From CAYOLL01 sp964404765 [NCBI: uncultured Gemmatimonadota bacterium] (lineage in GTDB: Bacteria; 4572-55): a DNA stretch of 32,069 nucleotides. Location: positions 1 through 32,069 of the forward strand of contig CAYOLL010000065.1 of the NCBI GenBank assembly GCA_964404765.1. The letters run 5' to 3'. Shown here piece after piece: positions 23,978-30,998 of the stretch (position 1 is the stretch's first letter; each line of letters starts with the position of its first letter). The translations under genes and the position numbers were made by a program. The notes under the pieces are model-generated. The model was not told the DNA's origin. It did not search any database and saw nothing but the letters and a program-made list of their open reading frames with translations.

Positions 23978-25314
23978 GTATTTTGGTCCTCCAATCCGGC
24001 GGCGGCCCGTTCCATTTCCAGAAATGTATAATATGCAATATCATCACTAAACGGAGCGACTAAGGCATCTAATCTTTGCTTTAAAGTTTCAATTTCAGCA
24101 GGATCAGTTGTATTAACTTGCTCCAAAAGACGATAATATTGTTTTGCGGCAGCAATCATTTCGTTACGGCGGCGACTGTGCTGCGGGATATGAAGTAATT
24201 GGTAATCTTCGACAATGTCTTCAATACTTTCTTTATAAAACGGCCGAACCGCTTGAATTGTTTGGCCTTGAGTTACACCATTTCCATTCGTCTTAAGTAG
24301 GATCAGCTCCCCAACGCGTAATGATTGAATAATAAACGGCGAATGGGTCGTCACAATAAATTGGACCTCAGGAAAAGTCCGCCGTAAGTCATCCACCACG
24401 CGGCGCTGCCATTGAGGATGCAAATGCAAATCCAGTTCGTCAATCAAAACCACGCCGGGCGTTTCTTTCAAAATGTCGGTTCCCAAATGCGGGTTAAGAA
24501 TCGCCGCGCGATGGGCCATATCCGCCACCATGGCCAGCATCGTGCGCTCGCCGTCGCTTAGCATATAAAAGGGCAGCGTTTGTTGATCATCTTGCGAAAT
24601 CGCCAAAAGCGTATTTTCCACAAAATCATAACGAATTTTAGGCCATCGTTCCAAAAAGTCCGCCACAGCTTTTTTGACTGCTGCAAGCATGGATGACGGC
24701 TTTCCGGTTTGCAATACGATCGCTTCCTGATCTTTTAACCAGCCGATAAGTTTTTCTTCATTGGCCGACGGTTTTAAGCAATGCGTATAACCTTCTAATG
24801 GCGAATCCGGTTTCAACCAGTCACGCGTCTCTTTTTGGCCGGCTTGTGTAAAAGGACGATCTACTCCATAATAAGCAATAAGAGGCAACGTCAAATTCGC
24901 GCCTTTTTGAACATTCGTCTTCATCTCGGCTACGATTCTGTCAATTTGAGCGCCATTTATTCCATCAGGAAAGATGCGGTCGTTTTTTTCTCGACGCCAG
25001 GTCACCGGTTGGCCGAAAATATCACTTCCGCATTCAATTACGATCGGGTATTCACCGCGAAAGGTGACATTATCGGCTTTAATCTCGCGAATACGTCTGG
25101 CGTCCTTCGGCAGAAGATTCGCAAAAGTGTCTGAACTTTGCATGGCTATATCAAAACTGCGTGTGTACACGTTTAACCCCAGGCCAAGCGCTTCTAATAT
25201 GGCTGTTTTGCCCGTGCCGTTATTGCCGATCAGGACATTGAACTGATCCGCGAACGTAAACGTTGCGTCTTCGAAGCAACGAAAATTCCTGAGTTCCAAC
25301 GTTTTGATTTTCAT
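23974..25314 (-). CDS. ptuA: Septu ATPase PtuA (AAA15/SMC-like)
   Basis: A 446-residue ABC/SMC-type ATPase. The N-terminus KIKTLELRNFRCFEDATFTF is typical of RecF-like ATPases. Walker A is GNNGTGKT (30-37), the signature LSDGERTM lies at 252-259, Walker B VVLIDELDLHLHP at 288-300 (D292, E293) and the H-switch TTHSP at 322-326. PtuA forms a ring that holds and restrains PtuB until triggered. It starts 28 bases after the methyltransferase's final stop and overlaps ptuB, so the pair is part of the restriction-modification transcription unit. No TOPRIM domain is present, unlike OLD-type nucleases. Confidence 0.9.
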   Translation of the reverse strand: MKIKTLELRNFRCFEDATFTFADQFNVLIGNNGTGKTAILEALGLGLNVYTRSFDIAMQSSDTFANLLPKDARRIREIKADNVTFRGEYPIVIECGSDIFGQPVTWRREKNDRIFPDGINGAQIDRIVAEMKTNVQKGANLTLPLIAYYGVDRPFTQAGQKETRDWLKPDSPLEGYTHCLKPSANEEKLIGWLKDQEAIVLQTGKPSSMLAAVKKAVADFLERWPKIRYDFVENTLLAISQDDQQTLPFYMLSDGERTMLAMVADMAHRAAILNPHLGTDILKETPGVVLIDELDLHLHPQWQRRVVDDLRRTFPEVQFIVTTHSPFIIQSLRVGELILLKTNGNGVTQGQTIQAVRPFYKESIEDIVEDYQLLHIPQHSRRRNEMIAAAKQYYRLLEQVNTTDPAEIETLKQRLDALVAPFSDDIAYYTFLEMERAAAGLEDQNT

Positions 25315-25342
25315 AAAAATTTCTCCGCTAAAAGTTCAATTG

Positions 25343-25906
25343 TTACCCAATAGTCACTTCCACCAGCCGCGTCGTGTCGTTGCCCAGAATGTCAATCACC
25401 TTGATCACCACGTGATAGCGGCCCGGCTGCTCGTAGGTTTGCGCCGCTTTCAACTCGATCTGCGGCTGCTTTTTGGTGCGATAGCTTTGCCATTCGTTAT
25501 GGAAGGTATCGTCGCGGAAGTTCCAGTCCACGGCCCAATAATCAATCCACTGGCTCCAGTGTGTCACCGCCCGGCGCGCCTCATCCGGCACATCGTCCGG
25601 CGGCATGATAAAATCGGTCAGGGCGATGGCGGCCTTGCGCCCGGTCACGCTCGTGGCCACGCTGAGCGAGGCCAGCTCGAAAAAGACGATGTCGCCCTGC
25701 TCCACCGCCTTCTTTTCCAGCACTTCGCGCGGGATTTTCTTGAACTTGAGATCCACCTTGTTGGCGGCGGCAATTTGCCGGGCCGTCTCGTTCAGTTCAA
25801 AGGCAAACTTCCAGCCCAATACGTCAATGCCGTTCGTCGTAGGCCGGGCCTCTGGCCCGGTCTGACCGGCAGTCGGGCCTTTACCGACCGACCGACCGAC
25901 TTCCAC
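25343..25906 (-). CDS. C-terminal part of the type III-like DNA methyltransferase (shifted frame)
   Basis: This frame encodes NGIDVLGWKFAFELNETARQ, RRAVTHWSQWIDYWAVDW, then HNEWQSYRTKKQP and a final VVIKVIDILGNDTTRLVEVT. These look like the normal C-terminal region of the methyltransferase family whose N-terminal part is at 25792-27297. It lies two positions out of register with the upstream frame, and the switch falls at an (ACCG)4.5 tract. Its apparent start (ATG 25906) has no ribosome binding site. It is therefore a broken or phase-off piece of the same gene, not a separate gene. Confidence 0.8.
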   Translation of the reverse strand: MEVGRSVGKGPTAGQTGPEARPTTNGIDVLGWKFAFELNETARQIAAANKVDLKFKKIPREVLEKKAVEQGDIVFFELASLSVATSVTGRKAAIALTDFIMPPDDVPDEARRAVTHWSQWIDYWAVDWNFRDDTFHNEWQSYRTKKQPQIELKAAQTYEQPGRYHVVIKVIDILGNDTTRLVEVTIG

Positions 25907-27297
25907 AATTCCCGGGCCATGTTTTGGACATCGCCGATGGCCACCGGCGCGTCCACGCTGCCCACGTGCACCATGCGCCCGGCTTTGGCCCCGTGCAGCC
26001 AGACATAGCCGCTGATCGGCTGGGCGTGATAGAGTTGCAGGATGAAATGGCGGTAGCGCTGCTCCAGCGATTCAAGACCTGACAGGTTTTCAAAACCTGT
26101 CAGGTCTTGCTTGACCCACTGCTGCCGTTCATACTTACCCAGGTTTTGCACCACAAAGGGTTTGACATTGGGGAGGCTGAGCAGCCGCTTGCGGGCGGTG
26201 TGGATGGCAAAACGGCCCAGATCGCAGGTGAGCCAGCGCCGGGCCAGTTTTTCGGCCACGGCAGCGGTTGTGCCGGAGCCGCAAAAGCAGTCTAAGACCA
26301 GATCGCCTTGCTTTGAACAAAGACGTATTACGCGTTCTAAAACATCTTCTGAGTTTTCGGTGGGATACCCTGTAGTGAATGAATATCCTGAAATATCTGT
26401 CCAGTTTGAAGTTAGTGGTTTTTTATCGGTAGACTCAACCCAATATTCTGGCCGACCCTTGTCATTTATTCGAATCTTGTTTTCTTTACACATCAGCTCA
26501 ATTTTTTCTTTTCCAAATTTAAAATGCTTTCCAGATGGAGGGAAGTACGTTTTACCAAAAATGATGCGTTCAGGTGGATTTCTTACTCCTGATGAATCAT
26601 CCATTCTACGCCAGTATCCAGGTCTTTCTTCTGACAATGCTACTTGTACATCATAAAAAATTCCTTTGTCTGATTTGAAATATAGGAACAACGAGTCTGT
26701 CGCTATTTGTAAAGAACGGCGACCTTGCGATGTAAAATTTTTGTAAATTCTTTTTAGGACAATTTCATTTTGAAAATTCTCCTTTCCGAGCACCTCGTCC
26801 GCGATAACTTTAACATAGTGCGACCAATACTGGTCGAATCTAATGAAAATAGCCCCATCCTCAGAAAGCAACTCGCGTAATAAGTGAAGTGTATCATAGA
26901 TCCATGCGCAAAAAGAATCGCTTCCTTGACGCCAAACATTTCTATATGCTGCCTCCTCAATTAACGATGGTTGTTTTAATATAAATTCTTCAGATTCAGC
27001 AATAGCAACAGTTATAAATTGATCCGTACCTGTAAAAAAAGGCGGGTCAATGTAGATCAAATTCACCTGACCGGCAAACTCCGGCAGCAGGGCGGGCAGG
27101 ACGTATTTTTTATCGCCCCAAATCAGGCAGTTGCGCCATTCGGCCGGCTTGCCGCTGGCAAACATGTCCATTGTTTTGGCCCGTTCCTGGGCGCTTTCGT
27201 TCACCGTTTCAATGGTTTGAAAGGGCAGAGCTATTCGCAGCGGGGCGGTTTTTTTGCCGTGAGCGTCGTATTTGCCTTGCCAGATAAGTTCGGTCAT
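25792..27297 (-). CDS. type III-like DNA methyltransferase (Mod), N-terminal 501 residues
   Basis: An adenine/cytosine-N4-type methyltransferase with motifs in beta order: catalytic NLIYIDPPF at about 79-87, then a target-recognition region, then the SAM-binding LVLDCFCGSGTTAAVAEKLA at about 330-350. The reading frame ends prematurely inside a palindromic and repeat-rich segment; the C-terminal third continues at 25343-25906 in another frame. The GC content drops sharply in the middle (about 26310-27040), suggesting a swapped recognition domain. Positions 26073-26109 hold a perfect palindrome read in frame. The first 257 bases are duplicated at 29207-29463. A coupled Septu pair and a possible Res remnant follow. 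Confidence 0.85.
   Translation of the reverse strand: MTELIWQGKYDAHGKKTAPLRIALPFQTIETVNESAQERAKTMDMFASGKPAEWRNCLIWGDKKYVLPALLPEFAGQVNLIYIDPPFFTGTDQFITVAIAESEEFILKQPSLIEEAAYRNVWRQGSDSFCAWIYDTLHLLRELLSEDGAIFIRFDQYWSHYVKVIADEVLGKENFQNEIVLKRIYKNFTSQGRRSLQIATDSLFLYFKSDKGIFYDVQVALSEERPGYWRRMDDSSGVRNPPERIIFGKTYFPPSGKHFKFGKEKIELMCKENKIRINDKGRPEYWVESTDKKPLTSNWTDISGYSFTTGYPTENSEDVLERVIRLCSKQGDLVLDCFCGSGTTAAVAEKLARRWLTCDLGRFAIHTARKRLLSLPNVKPFVVQNLGKYERQQWVKQDLTGFENLSGLESLEQRYRHFILQLYHAQPISGYVWLHGAKAGRMVHVGSVDAPVAIGDVQNMARELWKSVGRSVKARLPVRPGQRPGLRRTALTYWAGSLPLN
25844..25900. repeat. CCGGGCC/GGCCCGG hairpin and (ACCG)4.5 tract at the Mod frame break
   Basis: A seven-base stem (25844-25850 with 25854-25860, three-base loop) is followed by a GC-rich spacer and four and a half tandem ACCG units (25883-25900; CGGT on the coding strand). 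The reading frame of the methyltransferase switches here. Adding one four-base unit, or losing two, would join the two frames. The hairpin resembles short intergenic palindromes, so insertion of such an element is the other explanation. Confidence 0.7.
26073..26109. repeat. perfect 18-bp palindrome inside the methyltransferase gene
   Basis: CAAGACCTGACAGGTTTT (26073-26090) is followed, after one base, by its exact reverse complement (26092-26109). It is translated in frame as part of QDLTGFENLSGLE, so the protein tolerates it, in the manner of protein-coding palindromic elements. AAGACC at the arm's start also opens the palindromes at 5754 and 6921. Confidence 0.8.
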
Positions 27298-27437
27298 AAC
27301 CTTCCTTTTACAATCGTTAAATTTTTTATTAACCGTTCACAGCTTAATTAAAGCAAATTTTTGAAGATACTACTATATGTTGTATATAAACTCATCATAA
27401 AATGCTATATGCTGATTATGTAGCAACATCCTTTAAT

Positions 27438-27475
27438 AAACCTTTAATAACTTGGATCCAATTTATTAAAGGTTT
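27438..27475. terminator. AT-rich hairpin over the end of the AlbA gene
   Basis: AAACCTTTAATAA (27438-27450) and its exact reverse complement (27463-27475) enclose 12 bases. The stop codon of the minus-strand AlbA gene (27466-27468) is within the right arm. It may end that transcript before the methyltransferase gene. The 168-base gap between the two genes is very AT-rich and should also hold the methyltransferase promoter, which I could not fix. Confidence 0.5.
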
Positions 27476-29142
27476 TCACGCCGGGTCCAAATCGGTCGAA
27501 AGCGAGAGCCTGCATTTTTAATTAAACCCATTTTGTGTGACATCTCGCTCAGGATATTATTGATTTTGATTCTCTTTTGTCGCTCGTTCATAAAATCAGG
27601 CAATTTGTTTATCAGCAGTTCGTCAATATCATGGCGATTCGCTTGCCCGTGTTGGCGTAAAAAATTCAACACTAAATCTTGATAGTATTTTTTATCAAAG
27701 GCTTTGAAACGAGTGTATTCCGCTTTCTTATCAGTTATTTGGGCGATTTTGGTAGACACAAAATAGTGTGGTTTTCGGCCCTCAATCAAATTAGCGGCTT
27801 TTAGTTCTTTGAGAATTCCCGGCAATAGCTCGTGGCTGCGCTTTTTTTGCACCCGATCTAAAGCGATTACCGTTTTCAGCGGCAAGTCGGTTTGACGAAT
27901 GAGCAGGCGAGTATAATTTTCATCTAGAATTTTGCCGCAAATACGCACCATAACCCGGTCAGGGTCGCTCAGATCATAGTCGGGCAGCGGGAAATACCGC
28001 TGACGCTGGGTGATGAACATGCGTTTGATGCCGCTGCCAATGGTGTCAATCATGTTCAGATTGGTCATGGCCTGCACCAGAAATGGATTGCGGTATTCAT
28101 CGGGCGGGGCATCGCGCTGCAAGACATTTTCCACGCTGCCGGGAATAAAACGGCCCGGGTTGGTGAACAACAGATCATCTGGATTTTCCACAACCGTGAT
28201 TTTTCCGGCCAACGTATAATCCTGATGGGCGATGCAGTTATGAAGCGCTTCTCGAATGACATACGGATCGTATTGAGTGACCTCGGTCGGAAACAAGGTA
28301 TTGTCCGGCAAATAGCGATACTTCAGATTGCGGATTTTGGACAGCATGGCATCCGTGTTCAGTATAAACGGTGGGCCGAAATGCTCATAGTCACGATCCG
28401 CGCCGGCCTCGTTTCGCAACACCCAGGTGATTTTGGCAATAGCCGGGCTCAGATGATGTTCGGCCTCATCGCGGCCCAGCAAAATAATGGCGGCGCGGGT
28501 GATTTGGCCGTTTCGGGTCACTTTGGCCTTATTCAGAAACGTGCTGTCGTCCCAATGCTCCACATCGTCGGCCAAATGGGGAAACTTATTCTTGTATTCA
28601 TGCCGGGCTTTGGCAACAGCGGCCGGTTCTAAGTCATTGAGCGTTGCGTCAGGGCAAATTTGGGCCGACCAATCTTCTTTGGTCTGACCCCTAATCTGCT
28701 CAATTTCGTAAAGACTCAACGCCGTCAAGGACTCGCCATCCCGACCGTAATAATGTCCCTTCCAGGCAATGGGCAGATTTCGCGGCGCGGCAGGAATCTG
28801 GAAGAGAATGACACGTCCATCGGCGGTATTTAACTCGTAAATTTCGGAAAAAGTATGTCGGCTTGTTGTATGCTGCGCCACGTCATGCTTCAATTTGTCA
28901 AGCTCGGGTCGTTGTGGTTTATAGCCGGTTCCAACAACTTGATGATGTTTGTCTTCCACGCCAAATACCAGCCAGGCAACCGCTTTCCGGTTGAGATTTG
29001 CTTCGTTACAAAGCGCGGATAAATAGCGCCCCAGATCATCAAAATCAAAACTGCGTTTGGCCTCTTTGAACTCAACCCATTCAGTTTCGGCAGGTAGTTG
29101 ACACAATTGAGTCAAAAGATTGTAAAGTTGCGTTTCGGTCAT
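27466..29142 (-). CDS. Schlafen/AlbA_2-domain ATP-binding regulator-like protein
   Basis: A 558-residue protein of the COG2865 type. An AlbA_2 (Schlafen-like) domain covers about 15-150 (EWVEFKEAKRSFDF, LVFGVED, GHYYGRDGESLTALS). A GHKL-type ATP-binding region follows with EALHNCIAHQDYT (298-310) and LFTNPGRFIPGSV. The C-terminal 200 residues hold winged-helix-like segments (IALDRVQKKRSHELLPGILK and NFLRQHGQANRHDIDELL). Such proteins are frequent in restriction-modification and other defence loci, where Schlafen domains may cleave RNA or regulate. ATG 29142 has only a weak GAAG site. The leader CCTCAT..GAAGAAAAA is also found upstream of the possible Res remnant. Its gene lies between two copies of the methyltransferase 5' end. 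Confidence 0.88.
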   Translation of the reverse strand: MTETQLYNLLTQLCQLPAETEWVEFKEAKRSFDFDDLGRYLSALCNEANLNRKAVAWLVFGVEDKHHQVVGTGYKPQRPELDKLKHDVAQHTTSRHTFSEIYELNTADGRVILFQIPAAPRNLPIAWKGHYYGRDGESLTALSLYEIEQIRGQTKEDWSAQICPDATLNDLEPAAVAKARHEYKNKFPHLADDVEHWDDSTFLNKAKVTRNGQITRAAIILLGRDEAEHHLSPAIAKITWVLRNEAGADRDYEHFGPPFILNTDAMLSKIRNLKYRYLPDNTLFPTEVTQYDPYVIREALHNCIAHQDYTLAGKITVVENPDDLLFTNPGRFIPGSVENVLQRDAPPDEYRNPFLVQAMTNLNMIDTIGSGIKRMFITQRQRYFPLPDYDLSDPDRVMVRICGKILDENYTRLLIRQTDLPLKTVIALDRVQKKRSHELLPGILKELKAANLIEGRKPHYFVSTKIAQITDKKAEYTRFKAFDKKYYQDLVLNFLRQHGQANRHDIDELLINKLPDFMNERQKRIKINNILSEMSHKMGLIKNAGSRFRPIWTRRENL

Positions 29143-29154
29143 AGTTGTTTTTCT

Positions 29155-29463
29155 TCAATATGAGGAGATCATAACGGTAAAAGAAAAGTCGACCCCGGTG
29201 TCAAAGGGCGGGTCAATGTAGATCAAGTTCACTTTTCCGGCAAACTCCGGCAGCAGGGCGGGCAGGACGTATTTTTTATCGCCCCAAATCAGGCAGTTGC
29301 GCCATTCGGCCGGCTTGCCGCTGGCAAACATGTCCATTGTTTTGGCCCGTTCCTGGGCGCTTTCGTTCACTGTTTCAATGGTTTGAAAGGGCAGGGCTAT
29401 TCGCAGCGGGGCGGTCTTTTTGCCGTGAGCGTCGTATTTGCCCTGCCAGGTTAGTTCGGTCAT
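29155..29463 (-). pseudogene. duplicated 5' fragment of the methyltransferase
   Basis: Bases 29207-29463 match 27041-27297 (the start of mod) with about ten mismatches in 257 positions by eye, in the same orientation. The fragment keeps the start codon and ends just after the catalytic motif, reading DPPFDTGVDFSF where the full gene reads DPPFFTGTDQFI. It then stops after a few unrelated residues. It would make a 102-residue protein without the SAM motif. The DFSF form is, to my knowledge, the more usual sequence of the family, so this fragment may preserve the former allele. Confidence 0.88.
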
Positions 29464-29477
29464 TGGGTTCTCTTCTT

Positions 29478-29909
29478 TTAGACGTGAGCGGGTTGCGATA
29501 GTAACATGGTTTGAGATGGGGAAAGATTATGTTGTCTGGCAAATTTTGTTAACCACTGCAATTGATCGGGTGTTTCCGGGTAATTGCTCAAAAAGTGATG
29601 GTAGACCGAACCTTGCGAAGGCTTCAGTGCACGCTTTCACAAGTTTTGCAGTAAAGCCTTCGCAAGGTTGCCCACGCTTTTTGAGCAATTACGTTTCCGG
29701 CACCAGGCAGTCCCGTGCCGTGCAAATTCGCTGCAACGCCTCATCCAAATCAAGGCCCTCCGTCACCAACACGCAGGCTGCAATCAAGGATGACCGCCAA
29801 TGCTTTGCCGGCAATGAACGGCCACATTTCTGCCGACGGTTAGACAACCCGACAATTCCAACGCTTTTTCGGGCCAAGTGCCTGTGATCCGGTAGCATTG
29901 CGCCTTCAT
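29478..29909 (-). pseudogene. phosphatase pseudogene with internal deletion, frameshift and insertion
   Basis: A third copy of the CX5R phosphatase. It starts MKAQCYRITG at ATG 29909, lacks about 70 codons after residue 13, retains the P-loop region with a one-base loss (GGCGGTC for GGCCGGTC), continues SLIAACVLVTEGLDLDEALQ, and is split after VPET by a 113-bp element (29580-29692). Beyond the element the C-terminus resumes as ETPDQLQWLTKFA and stops at 29478. Divergence from the other two copies suggests an older copy. Confidence 0.85.
29580..29692. mobile_element. 113-bp MITE-like element with 16-bp terminal inverted repeats
   Basis: The ends GTAATTGCTCAAAAAG (29580-29595) and its exact reverse complement (29677-29692) bound the element. 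It is flanked by the direct repeat GTTTCCGG (29572-29579 and 29693-29700), an eight-base target duplication; removing element plus one copy restores the phosphatase reading VPET-PDQ. An inner perfect 16-bp inverted repeat lies at 29609-29624 and 29654-29669 (AACCTTGCGAAGGCTT). It has no coding capacity, so it would need a transposase supplied elsewhere. Confidence 0.85.
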
Positions 29910-29941
29910 ATTCCGTCCTTGCCCGTTTGATTGTAATTTTA

Positions 29942-30586
29942 TTATAACTTCACCAATTCAATGACTATCGCCTTTAGCGCCTTCAATATACGCATAATTT
30001 GAATGAGATGGTCTTCCAACACGGCCACAAAAGGGGGACTGATGGCGTATTCTTTTTCCTGCAAAGTCATAAAATACCAGTTACGGCCGGCCACATACAT
30101 ACCGTAAACAGGCAACCGATGGCCGTTCATTTCCTGGGCTACGAGCATAGCCGCCAAAGCCTGCGCCGCCGGGTCGCCTTTGGGTTCAAACTCGCGCTTG
30201 TACTCGTGGAAACAGAAGTAAGGCAGCTTTGGTTTACGCCTGCCTTTGGCGATCATGGCATCGGGCGCGCCAAAAATTTCGTAATCGCCCACAATGCCGG
30301 AAATCTCCCGCTCTGAAAAGATGCTGAAATCATCCGTATTAAAGTTGACCAGAGACAGAACGGGGCCAATAAAGTATTCGCTCAGTTCGATCTCGTTCCA
30401 ATCGTCCGCTTTTGCGTTCAAAGAGTCGCGCAGTCTCGCCAGGGTTTGTTTTTCAAACGCATCCGTCTCAAATTGGGCCGATTGAGCCAGCCAGCTTTCC
30501 AACGAAGCAATCGCTTTTATTTGACGTAAGCCAAATGATTCTTCCAACCCATCTTTGGACCAGGTGGAAAAGGGTCGTTTTTCCAT
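29942..30586 (-). CDS. stand-alone PD-(D/E)XK nuclease-like protein
   Basis: A 214-residue soluble protein. The nuclease core is GAPDAMIAKGRRK (D109) followed by YFCFHEYKREF (E128, K130) and a helix AQALAAMLVAQEMNG, the order expected for PD-(D/E)XK enzymes with a helix that packs behind the active site. An acidic helix upstream (EIELSEYFIGPVL, E67/E70) could give an extra metal ligand. GGAGAAA precedes ATG 30586. I do not know its role; it lies at the edge of the defence island upstream of the phosphatase pseudogene. Homologues of this type occur as hypothetical proteins; a mobile or defence function is inference. Confidence 0.75.
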   Translation of the reverse strand: MEKRPFSTWSKDGLEESFGLRQIKAIASLESWLAQSAQFETDAFEKQTLARLRDSLNAKADDWNEIELSEYFIGPVLSLVNFNTDDFSIFSEREISGIVGDYEIFGAPDAMIAKGRRKPKLPYFCFHEYKREFEPKGDPAAQALAAMLVAQEMNGHRLPVYGMYVAGRNWYFMTLQEKEYAISPPFVAVLEDHLIQIMRILKALKAIVIELVKL

Positions 30587-30819
30587 AACTTTTCTCCGTG
30601 TTCAAGTCGTAAATTTCTCAAGCAGAAGTGATGCGTTTGGGCGGGATAGGCCAAACGTGGATTCCCGATAGAAGCGTTCGGGAATGACACCGATAAACTG
30701 TTAGGCGGGAAATGAAACTTGCCCCAGTTCGTCTAAAGTGATGGTCATGTTTCATGCTCCTTTGAGCGTGGATCGCAAACTTATACCATTACCAAAAAAT
30801 TGTACACTGCGAAAAAATT

Positions 30820-30880
30820 CTAAGGGTCTTGCAAGAGCTTACTTGATAATGAGCTGCACCGTTTAAGACCCTTAGGGTTT
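30820..30880. repeat. second occurrence of the AAGACCCTTAGGGTTT palindromic motif
   Basis: CTAAGGGTCTT (30820-30830) and AAGACCCTTAG (30865-30875) are perfect inverted repeats 34 bases apart. The right arm extends to 30880 as AAGACCCTTAGGGTTT, identical to the arm at 6921-6936. Confidence 0.65.
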
Positions 30881-30940
30881 ATGCTCCGATTGTGTGCAAA
30901 TCATTTTCAGTCTTGGTATTCTTGGTATTACATAACACTA

Positions 30941-30983
30941 CGCACGGATCTCCGAACGCCTAACGCCTTCGAAGACCCGTGCG
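30941..30983 (-). terminator. hairpin downstream of the ATP-grasp-like gene
   Basis: CGCACGGATCTCCGAA (30941-30956) pairs with 30968-30983 at 14 of 16 positions around CGCCTAACGCC. It lies 15 bases past the stop of the minus-strand gene at 30999 and probably ends its transcript; no strong T-tract follows. Confidence 0.5.
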
Positions 30984-30998
30984 ACGACATAGGTATTT

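Larger units (their letters stand above)
30587..30998. other. gene-free, repeat-rich interval
   Basis: No full gene is seen in about 410 bases. It contains an eight-base inverted repeat ATTCCCGA/TCGGGAAT (30661-30668, 30678-30685). On the minus strand a 15-codon frame MTITLDELGQVSFPA (30701-30748) has an AAAGGAG site and looks like the beginning of a lost gene. A palindromic pair (30820-30875) and a hairpin (30941-30983) are described separately. It looks like a recombination scar zone at the island border. Confidence 0.6.

Noticed and set aside
25304-26008. 234-codon plus-strand frame opposite the methyltransferase C-terminus
   Set aside because: Antisense shadow of a GC-rich gene with recognisable protein on the other strand.
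30630-30665. Possible third remnant of the hmgA 5' end (CGTTTGGGCGGGATAGG)
   Set aside because: Only about 15 consecutive bases agree and the flanks diverge, so chance or a common repeat cannot be excluded.
30700-30964. GTTAGGC and GCCTAAC boxes framing the gene-free interval, like the ends of an integron cassette
   Set aside because: No matching attC hairpin or cassette gene between them; the second box is within an ordinary hairpin loop.
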